DNA of 64,000 nt, taken from assembly GCA_030017655.1 (NCBI GenBank), contig JASEIM010000010.1, positions 1 through 64,000 on the forward strand, given 5' to 3'. The DNA comes from Methanobacterium sp. (lineage in GTDB: Archaea > Methanobacteriota > Methanobacteria > Methanobacteriales > Methanobacteriaceae). Position numbers and translations under genes: made by a program. Below, in pieces: positions 36,517-45,620 of the stretch (positions are counted from its first letter, which is position 1; each line of letters starts with the position of its first letter). Under the pieces are notes generated by a model, which saw nothing but the letters and a program-made list of their open reading frames with translations, was not told the origin of the DNA and ran no database searches.

Positions 36517-36852
36517 ATGGAATGCACGCTTGTGACTACAGCCCATGATGAAAGCATAACACTAAAAGCAATGGTGGAAAGTGAATGCAGTAGATGCATT
36601 GTTTTGTATCAGCACACTTTTGAAAAAGTTCCTGAATGCTCTGATGAGGATATTGAATATGTAAAAATAGAAGGCTTTCATGGGGATGCTGTTAATGAAA
36701 TTGAGAAAGCTCTTGATGGTTTAATAAATGTTAAATTTTACTTGGCCAACGTACATTTGGATATCTACTTATTATATTATATTCTAATAAAAAAAGGAGA
36801 TTATCCTATTTGGATATTTGATAATAATCAATTTGTGAAAATGCCCAAATAA
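36517..36852 (+). CDS. Small conserved-looking protein, function unknown
   Basis: A 111-residue acidic protein (MECTLVTTAHDESITLKAMVESECSRCIVLYQHTFEKVPECSDEDIEYV...) with four Cys residues, two of them as CSRC. No family is recognised. The ATG at 36517 is chosen because GGTGATG lies 3-4 nt before it; the in-frame ATG at 36505 lies upstream of that site. It converges on the ferredoxin gene with a 12-bp gap. A zinc- or iron-binding fold is possible but unsupported. Confidence 0.6.
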   Translation: MECTLVTTAHDESITLKAMVESECSRCIVLYQHTFEKVPECSDEDIEYVKIEGFHGDAVNEIEKALDGLINVKFYLANVHLDIYLLYYILIKKGDYPIWIFDNNQFVKMPK

Positions 36853-36864
36853 AAAAGGAAATAA

Positions 36865-37251
36865 TCATTCCACAATAGTTATGGCCCTCATAGGGCATGA
36901 GCCGGTGCAGAATCCACATCCGATGCATAATTGATTATCTATCCCTACACTCCAGTCTTCTTTGATGCAGATTGCTTTAACAGGACACAATGAAACACAT
37001 GCTCCGCAATCAACGCATTTTTCTTCATCTCTTTTTAAAACTTTTTTAACTGGATCAACCCGTATCCCCTGATTTTCCATGTACTTAATGCCCTCATCAA
37101 CTTCGTCACCTTCAAGTTCAATGAGTGCCTTACCACCCTTTGGAGTTATATTTGCTCTTAATATGTTGAAACTTATATTGTATTTCTTCATTGCATCTGA
37201 AATAATGGATTTATTCACTATATCTGGTGAAAACTTTAACCATACTCTCAT
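36865..37251 (-). CDS. Ferredoxin with NIL domain, partner of the DUF39 sulfurtransferase
   Basis: A 128-residue protein. The N-terminal NIL domain (about residues 1-70, beta-alpha-beta) is followed by two [4Fe-4S] motifs, CVDCGACVSLCPVKAIC and CIGCGFCTGSCPMRAI. It resembles the MA1822-type iron-sulfur partner of aspartate-semialdehyde sulfurtransferase in methanogens that lack the usual homocysteine route. The start codon overlaps the last codons of the upstream DUF39 gene by 4 nt (ATGA), so the two are tightly coupled. Electron supply for sulfur reduction is the likely job. Confidence 0.9.
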   Translation of the reverse strand: MRVWLKFSPDIVNKSIISDAMKKYNISFNILRANITPKGGKALIELEGDEVDEGIKYMENQGIRVDPVKKVLKRDEEKCVDCGACVSLCPVKAICIKEDWSVGIDNQLCIGCGFCTGSCPMRAITIVE

Positions 37252-38801
37252 AAAGACACCTCATCATTATTTTCTGCGGTTTCACCAATTAAACGGGAAA
37301 TATCTTCTGCTGTAATCATTCCTTTAACTTTATTGTTTTTGTCAATAATTGGAAGCCCTGAAATCTCATATTTATCTATTCTACGTGCAATAACATCTAC
37401 AGGCTCATCTTCTCTTGCTATTATTACTTTTTTAGTCATTACATCATTTAATTTTACTTTGCCTTTGGCAATAGCGTTTGCTATATCCCAGGATGTCACA
37501 ATACCCATTAATTTGCCTTCATTATCCACAACAGGCAGGTGATTAATGTTATTTTGTACTAATTTTTTGGCAACATCGCTTATTTCCTCTGTAGGATGTG
37601 CAATTATCACTGGTTTGCTTTCAATGTTTTTTATAAGAATGGATGGCTTCTTAATTTCAAGAGGTTTAACTGTATATCCTTTAGAGGGCACACGATTAAC
37701 TGGTTCTGTTAGGAAGAATTTTCCATTATTTATCCAGCTTTTAAGTTCATTAGCTACTTCTTCAGCCTTTTTATAAGATGAAAGTGGAGATGTTTTAATT
37801 TCCATGCCATTAATTTCGATTTTCCCTGTTTTAAGTTCTTTGTAATTGGTTTCTTTTATAACTGGACGGCTCCGTCTTGGAACTCCGTAATCTATAACAT
37901 TACAGATTATATCTTCATCACTCACCGCTGTTCTTTTGGCTATATCCTCATTTAAGATAGGGATTGGTATTCCAGCCCCAACATAGAGTGTTGGTCCGTA
38001 ATTTTGCATTGTGGCTCCTCTAACAAAATCGCTGCTCATCTTTTTCATGTCACCCATGAGCATTAATGTTCCAGCAGAGCCAACAGGCACGCCATTTCTA
38101 CGTTCTCCTTCTGTGGAATGTTGGGTTCCCTCTCCAAGTACATATCCTTCGCCTCCACAGAGGAATATTCTTGTTCCTAATCCTATTGTTTCAAAATATG
38201 GATCATTAAGGAGAGGACTTAATTGACCAGCGCTTGAATAGCTCACATTTCCAAAATTAGGAAGTAGAGTTCCCATATATGTGTAAAGGGTTTCATCTGT
38301 TGAGTTGGTGGCAACAGCATAGTTTTGATAACAGTTTCTGGGGTTTACCATTGTGGCCTGGTTCAATTTATCTATATCAATAATGGTTTCTATTTCTTTT
38401 CTTGGATAACAGTCTGTTCCATATGCTTCCACAACTAGTTCAATTTCCTTACCTTTTATAATATCTTCAATCAGGTGTGCTCCACCATATTCCATGCCTA
38501 TTTGGGGATTTCTGTTTAATTGAGTAGCTCCTATGTATGCATCAACAGCTGCAAGCCCTGAATAAGCTTCGACATTGTTTAAAAATGTCCTGTTCATTTT
38601 AATAGGGGGATCTGAATGACCGAAGTTTAAAAATGCTCCTGAAGAACACATCGCACCAAAAGTACCTGTAGTTACAACATCAACTTCCTCTGCCGCAGCT
38701 TTTGAGCCGTTTTCCCTGACATATTCTGTCATCTCTGCTGCAGTTAAAACAACAGCATTTCCATTTTCGATTTTTTGGTTGATTTCTTTAATGGTCTTCA
38801 T
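37248..38801 (-). CDS. L-aspartate semialdehyde sulfurtransferase (DUF39) with CBS pair
   Basis: A 517-residue protein of the MA1821 type, which makes homocysteine from aspartate semialdehyde and sulfide-derived sulfur. The DUF39 catalytic domain (about 1-365) includes GTFGAMCSSGAFLNFGHSDPPIK with a conserved Cys, and VEAYGTDCYPRKEIE. Two CBS domains follow (about 390-445 and 455-510). The next gene is the NIL-ferredoxin partner, overlapping by 4 nt. Hairpins in the leader (separate entry) may control it. It supplies homocysteine for the MetE-type methionine synthase. Confidence 0.92.
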   Translation of the reverse strand: MKTIKEINQKIENGNAVVLTAAEMTEYVRENGSKAAAEEVDVVTTGTFGAMCSSGAFLNFGHSDPPIKMNRTFLNNVEAYSGLAAVDAYIGATQLNRNPQIGMEYGGAHLIEDIIKGKEIELVVEAYGTDCYPRKEIETIIDIDKLNQATMVNPRNCYQNYAVATNSTDETLYTYMGTLLPNFGNVSYSSAGQLSPLLNDPYFETIGLGTRIFLCGGEGYVLGEGTQHSTEGERRNGVPVGSAGTLMLMGDMKKMSSDFVRGATMQNYGPTLYVGAGIPIPILNEDIAKRTAVSDEDIICNVIDYGVPRRSRPVIKETNYKELKTGKIEINGMEIKTSPLSSYKKAEEVANELKSWINNGKFFLTEPVNRVPSKGYTVKPLEIKKPSILIKNIESKPVIIAHPTEEISDVAKKLVQNNINHLPVVDNEGKLMGIVTSWDIANAIAKGKVKLNDVMTKKVIIAREDEPVDVIARRIDKYEISGLPIIDKNNKVKGMITAEDISRLIGETAENNDEVSL

Positions 38802-38814
38802 TTAAACACATCCC

Positions 38815-38849
38815 TTGTTTTCAAAAACAAATGTATTCCCCAAATACAT
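38815..38849 (-). promoter_or_regulatory. Two adjacent hairpins in the leader of the DUF39 gene
   Basis: TTGTTTT-CA-AAAACAA (38815-38830) and ATGTATT-CCCCA-AATACAT (38831-38849) lie just before the start of the DUF39 gene on the minus strand. Together they could form a leader structure that affects translation. The 385-bp gap up to tldD (38802-39186) holds no gene. Confidence 0.4.
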
Positions 38850-39186
38850 ATGTTTGAGGGCTATAAATTTATAAATTTAAATAAAATGATAAAATTAGTT
38901 CCATTTTCTGCATAAATCTTTTATTTATGTTCCAATTTTGTATTGGGGACAGTAACAGAAATTTTTTAAGTCAAATTTTATCAAATGTCACATCTACTTG
39001 GATTATTAAGATATGATTTAACGTTTTATATAATTTAATTTTTTTCAGTATATACTTTTACTTTAGTCATTCTATAACGATATATTACAAGAAGATCATA
39101 AATAATAAGTAAATTTATAGTTAAATTTCATTTTTAATAGATTAAACATTAAAATAAGGGTTATGAATAAATTAAAGGTAGATAAT

Positions 39187-40560
39187 ATGGCAGATCAGAT
39201 GGATATTGATTTATTTAAGAGTATGCTTAATAAGATAGAAAATAAAGTTGATTATGCTGATATTAGAGTCAGCGATAGCCAGAATACATCTATTACAATG
39301 AAGGATGGTAAAATCCAGGAAATCAGGTCAGGATCTGACTTTGGAAGTGCCATTCGAATTCTGAAAGATGGGGCGTGGGGCTCTGCATTCACAACGGACC
39401 TTACAAGAATGGATGAGATGATAGATACTGCCCTGAAACTTTCCAGCGCATTAAAAAGCGATGTTGAACTGGCTGAGGTTCAACCTCAAGTTGATAATGT
39501 TAAATTAAAAGCAAAAATAAGGCCTGCAGATGTACCTATCGAAGAAAAAAAGGGAATCATGACTGAAGCCAATCATGCAGCCACAATTCCAAAGATTGTT
39601 AGTACTACAGTAAGCTATGTTGATGCAGAAGGAAGAAATATTTTTTTAAGTACAGAAGGAGCTTCAATAACAACAGAAGAATCAAGGGTGGGCATGTTTT
39701 TAAATGCAGTAGCGTCTTCAGAAAATATAATCCAGTTTGGACATACCAGCACTGGAGGAGCTCGTGGATTCGAAGTGCTGAAAAATGAAGATATTGAAAA
39801 ATTTGGAAGAAAAGCAGCAGAAAAAGCGGTAAGGCTTTTGGATGCAGGTTCACCACCTTCAGGGAGATTTCCGGTGGTAATGGACTGTGAACTTTCTGGT
39901 GTGTTTATTCATGAAGCTTTAGGCCATGCTTCAGAGGCGGATTTAATTTTACAGAATGATTCAATACTTAAAGATAAAATGGGAACTCAAATAGGATCAT
40001 CTCTTGTTACGATAATAGATGATGCCAGTATGGATGCTTTTGGTTATTATCCTTACGATGCAGAAGGAGTAAAAACAGCTGAAAATGTCCTGGTTAAAAA
40101 TGGTGAACTGGTATCTCTTTTAAGTTCAAGGGAGACTGCTTCAAAGCTTGGTATATCTTCATCTGGAAATGCAAGATCTAAAGTTGGAGACCAGCCAATT
40201 GTCAGAATGAGTAATACTTATCTTAAACCGGGTGATTTGGAGTTTGAGGAATTAATTGAAGATATAAGTGATGGCATATATCTTAAGGGATCCAGAGGCG
40301 GTCAGGTGGATACAGGAAAAGGTATTTTCCAATTTAATGCCGCTGAATCATTCAAAATAGAAAATGGAGAACTAAAGGATCCATTAAGAGATGTATCTTT
40401 ATCCGGAAATATTCTGGAAATCCTGAACCATGTGGACGGTCTGGGTAAAGACTTCAAAATGGGTGTGGGCTTTTGTGGAAAGGCAGGTCAGGCAGCTCCA
40501 GTTGGAGATGGAGGACCTCATGTAAGAGTTAGCGAAGCTACCGTGGGTGGATCAAGCTAA
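39187..40560 (+). CDS. tldD: TldD-family metalloprotease
   Basis: A 457-residue zinc protease of the TldD/PmbA family. The metal motif HEALGHASEAD (HExxxH) lies in FIHEALGH (about residues 242-252), and the C-terminal FCGKAGQAAPVGDGGPHVRV block is typical of TldD. In bacteria TldD and TldE process peptide antibiotics and peptides from quality control; the archaeal role is less clear. An ATG at 39163 would add eight residues; I prefer 39187, which has GGTAGAT 3 nt upstream. An AMMECR1-domain gene follows after 36 bp. Confidence 0.92.
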   Translation: MADQMDIDLFKSMLNKIENKVDYADIRVSDSQNTSITMKDGKIQEIRSGSDFGSAIRILKDGAWGSAFTTDLTRMDEMIDTALKLSSALKSDVELAEVQPQVDNVKLKAKIRPADVPIEEKKGIMTEANHAATIPKIVSTTVSYVDAEGRNIFLSTEGASITTEESRVGMFLNAVASSENIIQFGHTSTGGARGFEVLKNEDIEKFGRKAAEKAVRLLDAGSPPSGRFPVVMDCELSGVFIHEALGHASEADLILQNDSILKDKMGTQIGSSLVTIIDDASMDAFGYYPYDAEGVKTAENVLVKNGELVSLLSSRETASKLGISSSGNARSKVGDQPIVRMSNTYLKPGDLEFEELIEDISDGIYLKGSRGGQVDTGKGIFQFNAAESFKIENGELKDPLRDVSLSGNILEILNHVDGLGKDFKMGVGFCGKAGQAAPVGDGGPHVRVSEATVGGSS

Positions 40561-40596
40561 ATTGTTAAATTTAAATTTTTTTAAGGGGGTAAAGTG

Positions 40597-41157
40597 ATGA
40601 TATCAGAAGAAGAAGGAAAATTTTTGGTAAAACTTGCAAGAGAATCTATAGAAACATATATTAAGGATAGAAAAATCATCAATGTTCCTGAAGATACTCC
40701 AAATACTCTAAAAGAGGATATGGGGGCATTTGTAACCCTTAATAAGGATGGATTACTCAGGGGATGTATTGGATATCCTGAACCGGTTAAACCACTTGTA
40801 AATTCTGTAATTGAAGTTGCAATATCTGCTGCAGTAAATGATCCTCGTTTTTCTCCTGTAAACTCCAGCGAACTTAATGATCTTGAAATTGAGGTAAGTG
40901 TATTAACAAAACCTCAACTTATTGAAGTGGAGAGACCTGAAGAATATATGGATAAAATTGAAATAGGAAAAGACGGCCTTATTATAGAAAGAGGACCTTA
41001 TAGGGGTCTCTTACTTCCTCAGGTTGCTGTAGAAATGGGATGGAATGTAGAAGAGTTTCTATACAATACTTGTGTTAAAGCTAACCTTCCAGCAGATTGC
41101 TGGCTGTATCAGGACGTTAAAATCTATAAGTTTAATACTGAAATTTTCAATGAATAA
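40597..41157 (+). CDS. AMMECR1-domain protein
   Basis: A 186-residue protein of the AMMECR1 family, with the conserved block LRGCIGYPEPVKPLV (about residues 55-69; consensus LRGCIG) and ARFSPV-like DPRFSPVNSSELNDLEIEVSVL. Structures from archaea show a two-domain alpha/beta fold. The function is not established, though genome context often pairs it with MEMO-type or radical-SAM genes. GGGGGT lies 6 nt before the ATG. It is probably cotranscribed with tldD. Confidence 0.9.
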   Translation: MISEEEGKFLVKLARESIETYIKDRKIINVPEDTPNTLKEDMGAFVTLNKDGLLRGCIGYPEPVKPLVNSVIEVAISAAVNDPRFSPVNSSELNDLEIEVSVLTKPQLIEVERPEEYMDKIEIGKDGLIIERGPYRGLLLPQVAVEMGWNVEEFLYNTCVKANLPADCWLYQDVKIYKFNTEIFNE

Positions 41158-41222
41158 TTTAAACGCTAAGGCAAACTTTGATGAATTTCATTACCTTTTA
41201 ATGAACTCACTATTAATTGATA

Positions 41223-41645
41223 TTAGATAGTTTCTGATTTTTTTTCTTCTATTAATTTCAGTATATCGTCTTCTGCTTCCTCGCTTAGAGTTTCAGATGC
41301 TTTGGGAAAAAGTTCGTTTTCCTCACGTTCTACATGTTTTAAAATTATATTATTAAGTTCCTTTAGATTTTCCATCCAATCTTTATCCCCCTGACGAGCA
41401 TTATCTAGATATTGAAGTTTTCCCCATGCAAGATCGTGTTCATATTTATTTTTTTTAACCATTTCCTCATCTACAAATTCCATTGGAGGATAAAGGAAAT
41501 TTTCTTCCCCTATCATATGTGCCTCTAATTGTTTTTTTATCTCCGGAAATTTTGAAGTGTTTCCTGTCTCGATTGTTTCCTTGAATAATTCCTTTACGTT
41601 TTCATGATCCTCTTTTAAAGCTTTATAAACATCTCCTTTGGTCAA
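41223..41645 (-). CDS. Hemerythrin/HHE cation-binding protein
   Basis: A 140-residue four-helix protein with the non-haem iron ligands spread as HENVKELF, HMIGEENFLYPPME, HDLAWGKLQ and HVEREENELFPKA (H...HxxxE...H...HxxxE). In anaerobes such proteins bind oxygen or sense redox state. I start at TTG 41645 because GGAGGT ends 7 nt before it. The upstream in-frame ATG at 41660 overlaps that ribosome-binding site and is less likely. A single gene. Confidence 0.88.
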   Translation of the reverse strand: MTKGDVYKALKEDHENVKELFKETIETGNTSKFPEIKKQLEAHMIGEENFLYPPMEFVDEEMVKKNKYEHDLAWGKLQYLDNARQGDKDWMENLKELNNIILKHVEREENELFPKASETLSEEAEDDILKLIEEKKSETI

Positions 41646-41972
41646 ATTGAAAACCTCCATTTTTTTAATACATATGTTAACAAATATTAATAAATTTGTT
41701 CAAATTAATATTAATTAATCCGTTTATAATTAAAAATTAGAGTCCTTTAAAAATGATAAACGACAATATAAACATTGAAAAATATTGAAAATTACATTGA
41801 TAAATCATAAATGTTATTTTAATGATATATTTATTTAAAAAAATAGCGAAAATTCTTTAAATTAATATAACAAATTTTAAATGACATTTTTAAACTTAAA
41901 TATCAAAATTGCTGGTTTTATAAAGGCAAATATCAATTTTATAATTTTTAAATTAAATCAAAAAGTGATTAT

Positions 41973-42953
41973 ATGTTTATTCCAACTGTACCAACTCCTG
42001 ACGAAATATTAGATAAAAGTTTTAGCAGGGCTAAGAAAGCCGCCAACAAAGTAAGAACATCAAAAATTCCACGTCATCAAAAAGCCAAAAGAATTGAAGA
42101 GGCAAGAATAAAAACAGCATGTCAAGTTACTAAAGATACTTTGAACAACTTACTGGACAAAACTCCCCAGGTAGAAAGCATGCACATGTTCTACCAGGAC
42201 TATATCGACGTTATGGTAGGTGTTGATCAACTTAAAAAATCTCTTGGAGCTTTAAATTGGGCTGTAGGAGTTATTAACAAGTTTGAAAACGAGTATGTTT
42301 TTAAAGTAAGAAGATCAAGACCAGAAAACGCGGCAAATGTCAGAAAAGCAGCATTTGGTAGAATCTCGTCTGTAGTGCGTCAAATTGAAGATGAACTCGA
42401 TTTTTTAAATTATGTAAAGGGAAAGCTTCGAAACATGCCTACAATTGATTTTGAAGCTACCACAGTGGTTATAGCAGGTTTTCCAAATGTGGGAAAATCT
42501 ACACTTCTTCGCCAGATTACTCCAGCCGAGCCTAAAGTTGCAGATTATCCTTTCACCACTCACGGAATTCAGATAGGACACTTTGAAAGAAAATGGAAAA
42601 AGTATCAAATTATTGATACTCCAGGACTTCTTGATAGGCCAGTAAGAGATATGAATAACATTGAACTCAGGGCAATGGTGGCTCTGGAACACTTAGCTGA
42701 TGTTATTTTATACATTTTCGATGCCTCTGAAACTTCTGGTTATCCACTTGATGCTCAGATGAGGCTTTATGAGGAAATAGAACATATTTTTGAAACACCC
42801 ATAATAAGTGTTTTTAACAAGATGGATTTGGTAGAAAATAATAAGTATTTAGAGAAATATATTAGTAAATTAGATGAATCTTTAATGATTTCAGCCTCAA
42901 AAGGGTCTGGTGTAGAATTAATAACTAAGAGACTGGAGGTTGAGAAAACCTGA
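41973..42953 (+). CDS. Nog1-type GTP-binding protein (Obg family)
   Basis: A 326-residue GTPase related to eukaryotic Nog1, which acts in large-subunit ribosome assembly. The helical N-terminus (MFIPTVPTPDEILDKSFSRAKKAA) is followed by the G domain: AGFPNVGKSTLL (G1, about 167-178), DTPGLLD (G3) and NKMDLV (G4). The C-terminal yeast-specific part is absent, as in other archaea. The final codons GAA AAC CTG-A form the left arm of a hairpin that has the stop codon at its loop (hairpin array 4). Confidence 0.92.
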   Translation: MFIPTVPTPDEILDKSFSRAKKAANKVRTSKIPRHQKAKRIEEARIKTACQVTKDTLNNLLDKTPQVESMHMFYQDYIDVMVGVDQLKKSLGALNWAVGVINKFENEYVFKVRRSRPENAANVRKAAFGRISSVVRQIEDELDFLNYVKGKLRNMPTIDFEATTVVIAGFPNVGKSTLLRQITPAEPKVADYPFTTHGIQIGHFERKWKKYQIIDTPGLLDRPVRDMNNIELRAMVALEHLADVILYIFDASETSGYPLDAQMRLYEEIEHIFETPIISVFNKMDLVENNKYLEKYISKLDESLMISASKGSGVELITKRLEVEKT

Positions 42954-43264
42954 AAGGTTTTCGAACCTTTGGAAATCCCTCAAAAATCTATGATTTTTGG
43001 GGCGCAAAAAACTTGTTTTTTGCAGCTTCGATTTCCAATGCCCGAACACTTTGTGTTCGGCGGCACAAAATTTTAAAAAAAATTTGAGGTTCTAAAAAAA
43101 TCCTAAATGATTTTAGAAAATACTTAGTATTTTTCTAACTGGAGAAAACTCTCGAAATTCGTAGAATTTCAGAGCACAAACACTTTGTGTTTGTAAGCTC
43201 TGTTTTCTCCGCCACAAAATTGTAAATTTTGTAGGCTCCCAAAAAATTCATTATAAATTTTTTG
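42944..43264. repeat. Hairpin array 4 with two Y-shaped 70-bp units
   Basis: An almost unbroken 321-bp chain of hairpins. It starts at GAAAACCT-GAA-AGGTTTTC (42944-42962), where the Nog1 TGA stop spans arm and loop. Unit I (42969-43038): a 9-bp outer stem TTGGAAATC/GATTTCCAA encloses hairpins 42981-42999 (8 bp) and 43004-43023 (9 bp). Then come CCGAACAC-TTT-GTGTTCGG (43042-43060) and an 11-bp stem with a bulge at 43113-43138. Unit II (43141-43210): an outer stem GGAGAAAAC/GTTTTCTCC encloses 43154-43170 (7 bp) and 43171-43201 (5 + 8 bp). 43211-43236 and 43240-43264 complete it. The two Y units are both exactly 70 bp. Confidence 0.85.
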
Positions 43265-43312
43265 AGGATTTTTCTGAACCCCAGATATGGAATATTTGGA
43301 GGGAATTTAATT

Positions 43313-43888
43313 ATGGAAAAAAAGGTAATTAAAACTAAGAAAGAATTAGAAATGGAAAAGGGTGAAGGAAAAGAAGTTAAAATGGAAAAAGAGGTTGAAG
43401 AAGTCCCAGTTGAAACAGAAGAAACTACTACTGAAGAAGCAGCACCAGTCGAGAAAAGATTAGAAAAAGGTAAGATGACCGCCCAAAAGATCTTTGAAGA
43501 TATGATAAGTACATTCCGTGAAAAGCAGGGTGATTTTGAAAAGGCAATGTCTGAATACACAGCTTCATCTGCAAAATTAGCAATGGATGTGGTAGAGACT
43601 GAAAATGACATTGTGGTAAAGGCAGATCTTCCAGGTGTAAAGAAAGAAGATATTGTAATTGACCTTACAGAGGATTCACTGGAAATAATGGCCATATTTG
43701 AAGATGAATCAGAGTTTAAGGGTGATAATTTCATTAAAAAAGAAAGAAGATATGGAGAATCTAAAAGATCAATTAGTTTGCCACAAATGGTCAAAATCGA
43801 AGAAGCAAGTGCTAAATTTGATAACGGTGTTTTAACAGTTACCATTCCAAAAGAAGAAAAGAAAAGACATACATTATCAGTAGAATAA
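43313..43888 (+). CDS. Hsp20 small heat-shock protein (longer paralogue)
   Basis: A 191-residue small heat-shock protein that holds unfolding proteins in an ATP-independent way. The N-terminal 80 residues are low-complexity and rich in Glu and Lys. The alpha-crystallin domain (about 95-185) has VKADLPGVKKEDIVIDLTEDSLEI, YGESKRSISLPQMV and the closing AKFDNGVLTVTIPKEE. I start at ATG 43313, which has GGAGGG upstream; the frame is open further up, but only into the hairpin array. The array occupies its 5' region. A second Hsp20 gene follows 140 bp later. Confidence 0.92.
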   Translation: MEKKVIKTKKELEMEKGEGKEVKMEKEVEEVPVETEETTTEEAAPVEKRLEKGKMTAQKIFEDMISTFREKQGDFEKAMSEYTASSAKLAMDVVETENDIVVKADLPGVKKEDIVIDLTEDSLEIMAIFEDESEFKGDNFIKKERRYGESKRSISLPQMVKIEEASAKFDNGVLTVTIPKEEKKRHTLSVE

Positions 43889-44028
43889 AAATATTTCTAT
43901 ATTTTTCCTTAAATTCATTAAATATTAAATTAATTTTTTAATTACAGAAATTTATTTTTATTATTATTTTTTAATTTTAGCTAAGAATTTCTTAATTTAC
44001 AGTTTATATTTGGATCGGGAGGAAAAAG

Positions 44029-44466
44029 ATGGATAAAAAGCCCAGAAAATTTGATCATGAAAAAATAATTTATTTTACAGTTGATTTCGCTTTGGATATT
44101 ATTAAAAACGTAGCCAGGGGCTTATCCAGAGAACTGGAGAAAAAAATTGATAATTATTCGGGTACTCCTGAAAATGAGTTAATAGAAACCTCAAAAGATT
44201 TAATAGCCCGTATAAAACTTCCAGGAGTCCCTAAAGAAGATATAGACATAGATTTAACTGAAAAAAAGCTTAAAATTAAAGTAGGCCATGTTGAAACAGA
44301 TACAGTAATAAAGTACAGAGGACTTAATAATAAATTAAAGAAAGAAATAGTGCTTCCAAAGAGGATTGTAGTGGAAGAATCATCAGCTGACCTTGAAGAT
44401 GGTGTATTAACTGTTAAAATGCCTAAAAAAGTTAGAAGAGTTAAATATGAGGTCCCTGTTGACTAG
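44029..44466 (+). CDS. Hsp20-like small heat-shock protein (shorter paralogue)
   Basis: A 145-residue protein with an alpha-crystallin domain (about residues 50-140): DLIARIKLPGVPKEDIDIDLTEKKLKIKV and SADLEDGVLTVKMPKKVR. The G-V-L-T-V motif matches the first Hsp20. The N-terminus is short and basic. It is more divergent than the upstream copy and may form mixed oligomers with it. GGGAGG lies 6 nt upstream of the ATG. Same strand as the first copy, with its own 140-bp gap, so it may have its own promoter. Confidence 0.88.
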   Translation: MDKKPRKFDHEKIIYFTVDFALDIIKNVARGLSRELEKKIDNYSGTPENELIETSKDLIARIKLPGVPKEDIDIDLTEKKLKIKVGHVETDTVIKYRGLNNKLKKEIVLPKRIVVEESSADLEDGVLTVKMPKKVRRVKYEVPVD

Positions 44467-44549
44467 TTTATTGTATTTATGGTTGATTCAGGATTTTTAG
44501 TTTTAATAATTTGAATATAAATAATAAATTTTAGTTTAGAGGGTTATTT

Positions 44550-45560
44550 TCAGTACCTTACTTTCCCAATATGTCTTGTAGCACCAGGATCTTCACCGTT
44601 GAAATGTGCAAGATAATAAATAAACCATTCAAGCGGAATTACGAGTGCAAAAGGAGACATCAATGGGTTCATGTCTGAATAATCTTTCATATTATAAATA
44701 AGAGATTTGGTCTGGAGCTTTTCACAGAATTCAATAGATCTTATGGTCATTTCATCTCCAGGATAATCAGCATTTAAAAATACAACTGGAACATCTTTTT
44801 CAGCTCTTTCAATTAATCCATGCCTGAATTCTCCAGAATATAGGGGACATGCATGCTTAAGAGCTCCTTCCATGAACATGGTCATTGCAAGTTTGTAGGC
44901 CAGTCCATAATTTGGCCCGCTTCCCATACAATAAAATATCTCATCATCCTTGAATTTTTCAGCCAGTTCCATGTTTTCCTCTTCAGTTTTTTTAATTAAA
45001 CCTTCACTGATTGATGGAAGTGCTTCAATGTTTTTTAAAATTTCTTTTTTTGTGTCATCTCCAGGCCCTTTCATGCTGAATAAAATTTCATAAAGGCTCA
45101 TAAGCTGTGTTACATACGTTTTAGTTCCGAGAATAGCTTTCTCTGTACCTCCTCTTGTAACTACAGTGTCGTCAGCCTCTTTAATCATAGTACATTGTCC
45201 TTCATTGGTTATAGATACTGTATAGATATCTTTTTCCTGTGCTGCTCTTAAAGCTGCTACAGTATCTGCAGTTTCACCAGATTGAGATGCTAAAAGAGCT
45301 CCTGAATTCTTATTTTCAGTTTTTTTGTTATAAAAAAACTCATAGCCAGTATAAACTTCTATATTTTTGTCTGAGATGAAATCAATGGCACTTTTTGCAG
45401 AATAACATGTTGAAAGGGAACTACCGCATCCCAAAAGATATATCTTTTCAAATTCCTCGAACTTCTCAGCAATTTCCCGCATATGGGATTTTTCTTCCTT
45501 TAGAGTATTCTTTAAAGCTTTCGGCTGCTCTAAAATTTCATCATACATTTTATATCTCAT
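44550..45560 (-). CDS. SIS-domain sugar-phosphate isomerase/deglycase
   Basis: A 336-residue protein with two SIS domains: IYLLGCGSSLSTCYSAKSAIDF with SQSGETADTVAALRAA (phosphosugar binding), and YCMGSGPNYGLAYKLAMTMFMEGALKHA with GEFRHGLIE. It matches the isomerase half of GlmS and related enzymes (FrlB, AgaS) but has no N-terminal glutaminase, so free ammonia or another activity is implied. A link to GlcNAc or talosaminuronic-acid supply for pseudomurein is possible but unproven. GAGGG lies 6 nt upstream of the ATG. Confidence 0.85.
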   Translation of the reverse strand: MRYKMYDEILEQPKALKNTLKEEKSHMREIAEKFEEFEKIYLLGCGSSLSTCYSAKSAIDFISDKNIEVYTGYEFFYNKKTENKNSGALLASQSGETADTVAALRAAQEKDIYTVSITNEGQCTMIKEADDTVVTRGGTEKAILGTKTYVTQLMSLYEILFSMKGPGDDTKKEILKNIEALPSISEGLIKKTEEENMELAEKFKDDEIFYCMGSGPNYGLAYKLAMTMFMEGALKHACPLYSGEFRHGLIERAEKDVPVVFLNADYPGDEMTIRSIEFCEKLQTKSLIYNMKDYSDMNPLMSPFALVIPLEWFIYYLAHFNGEDPGATRHIGKVRY

Positions 45561-45620
45561 TATTTTCCCTCAAAAGCTTTGAATTTGATGTATTATTTCA
45601 ACTCAATACTTGTATTTTTA

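Noticed and set aside
42944..43264. CRISPR array
   Set aside because: The repeats are not identical in sequence, spacers are only a few bases long, and no cas gene is present. What is conserved is the palindromic form.
43135..43845. A 236-codon open frame opposite the first Hsp20 gene
   Set aside because: It is Ser- and Phe-rich, reads antisense through a clear Hsp20 gene and into the hairpin array, and has no ribosome-binding site.
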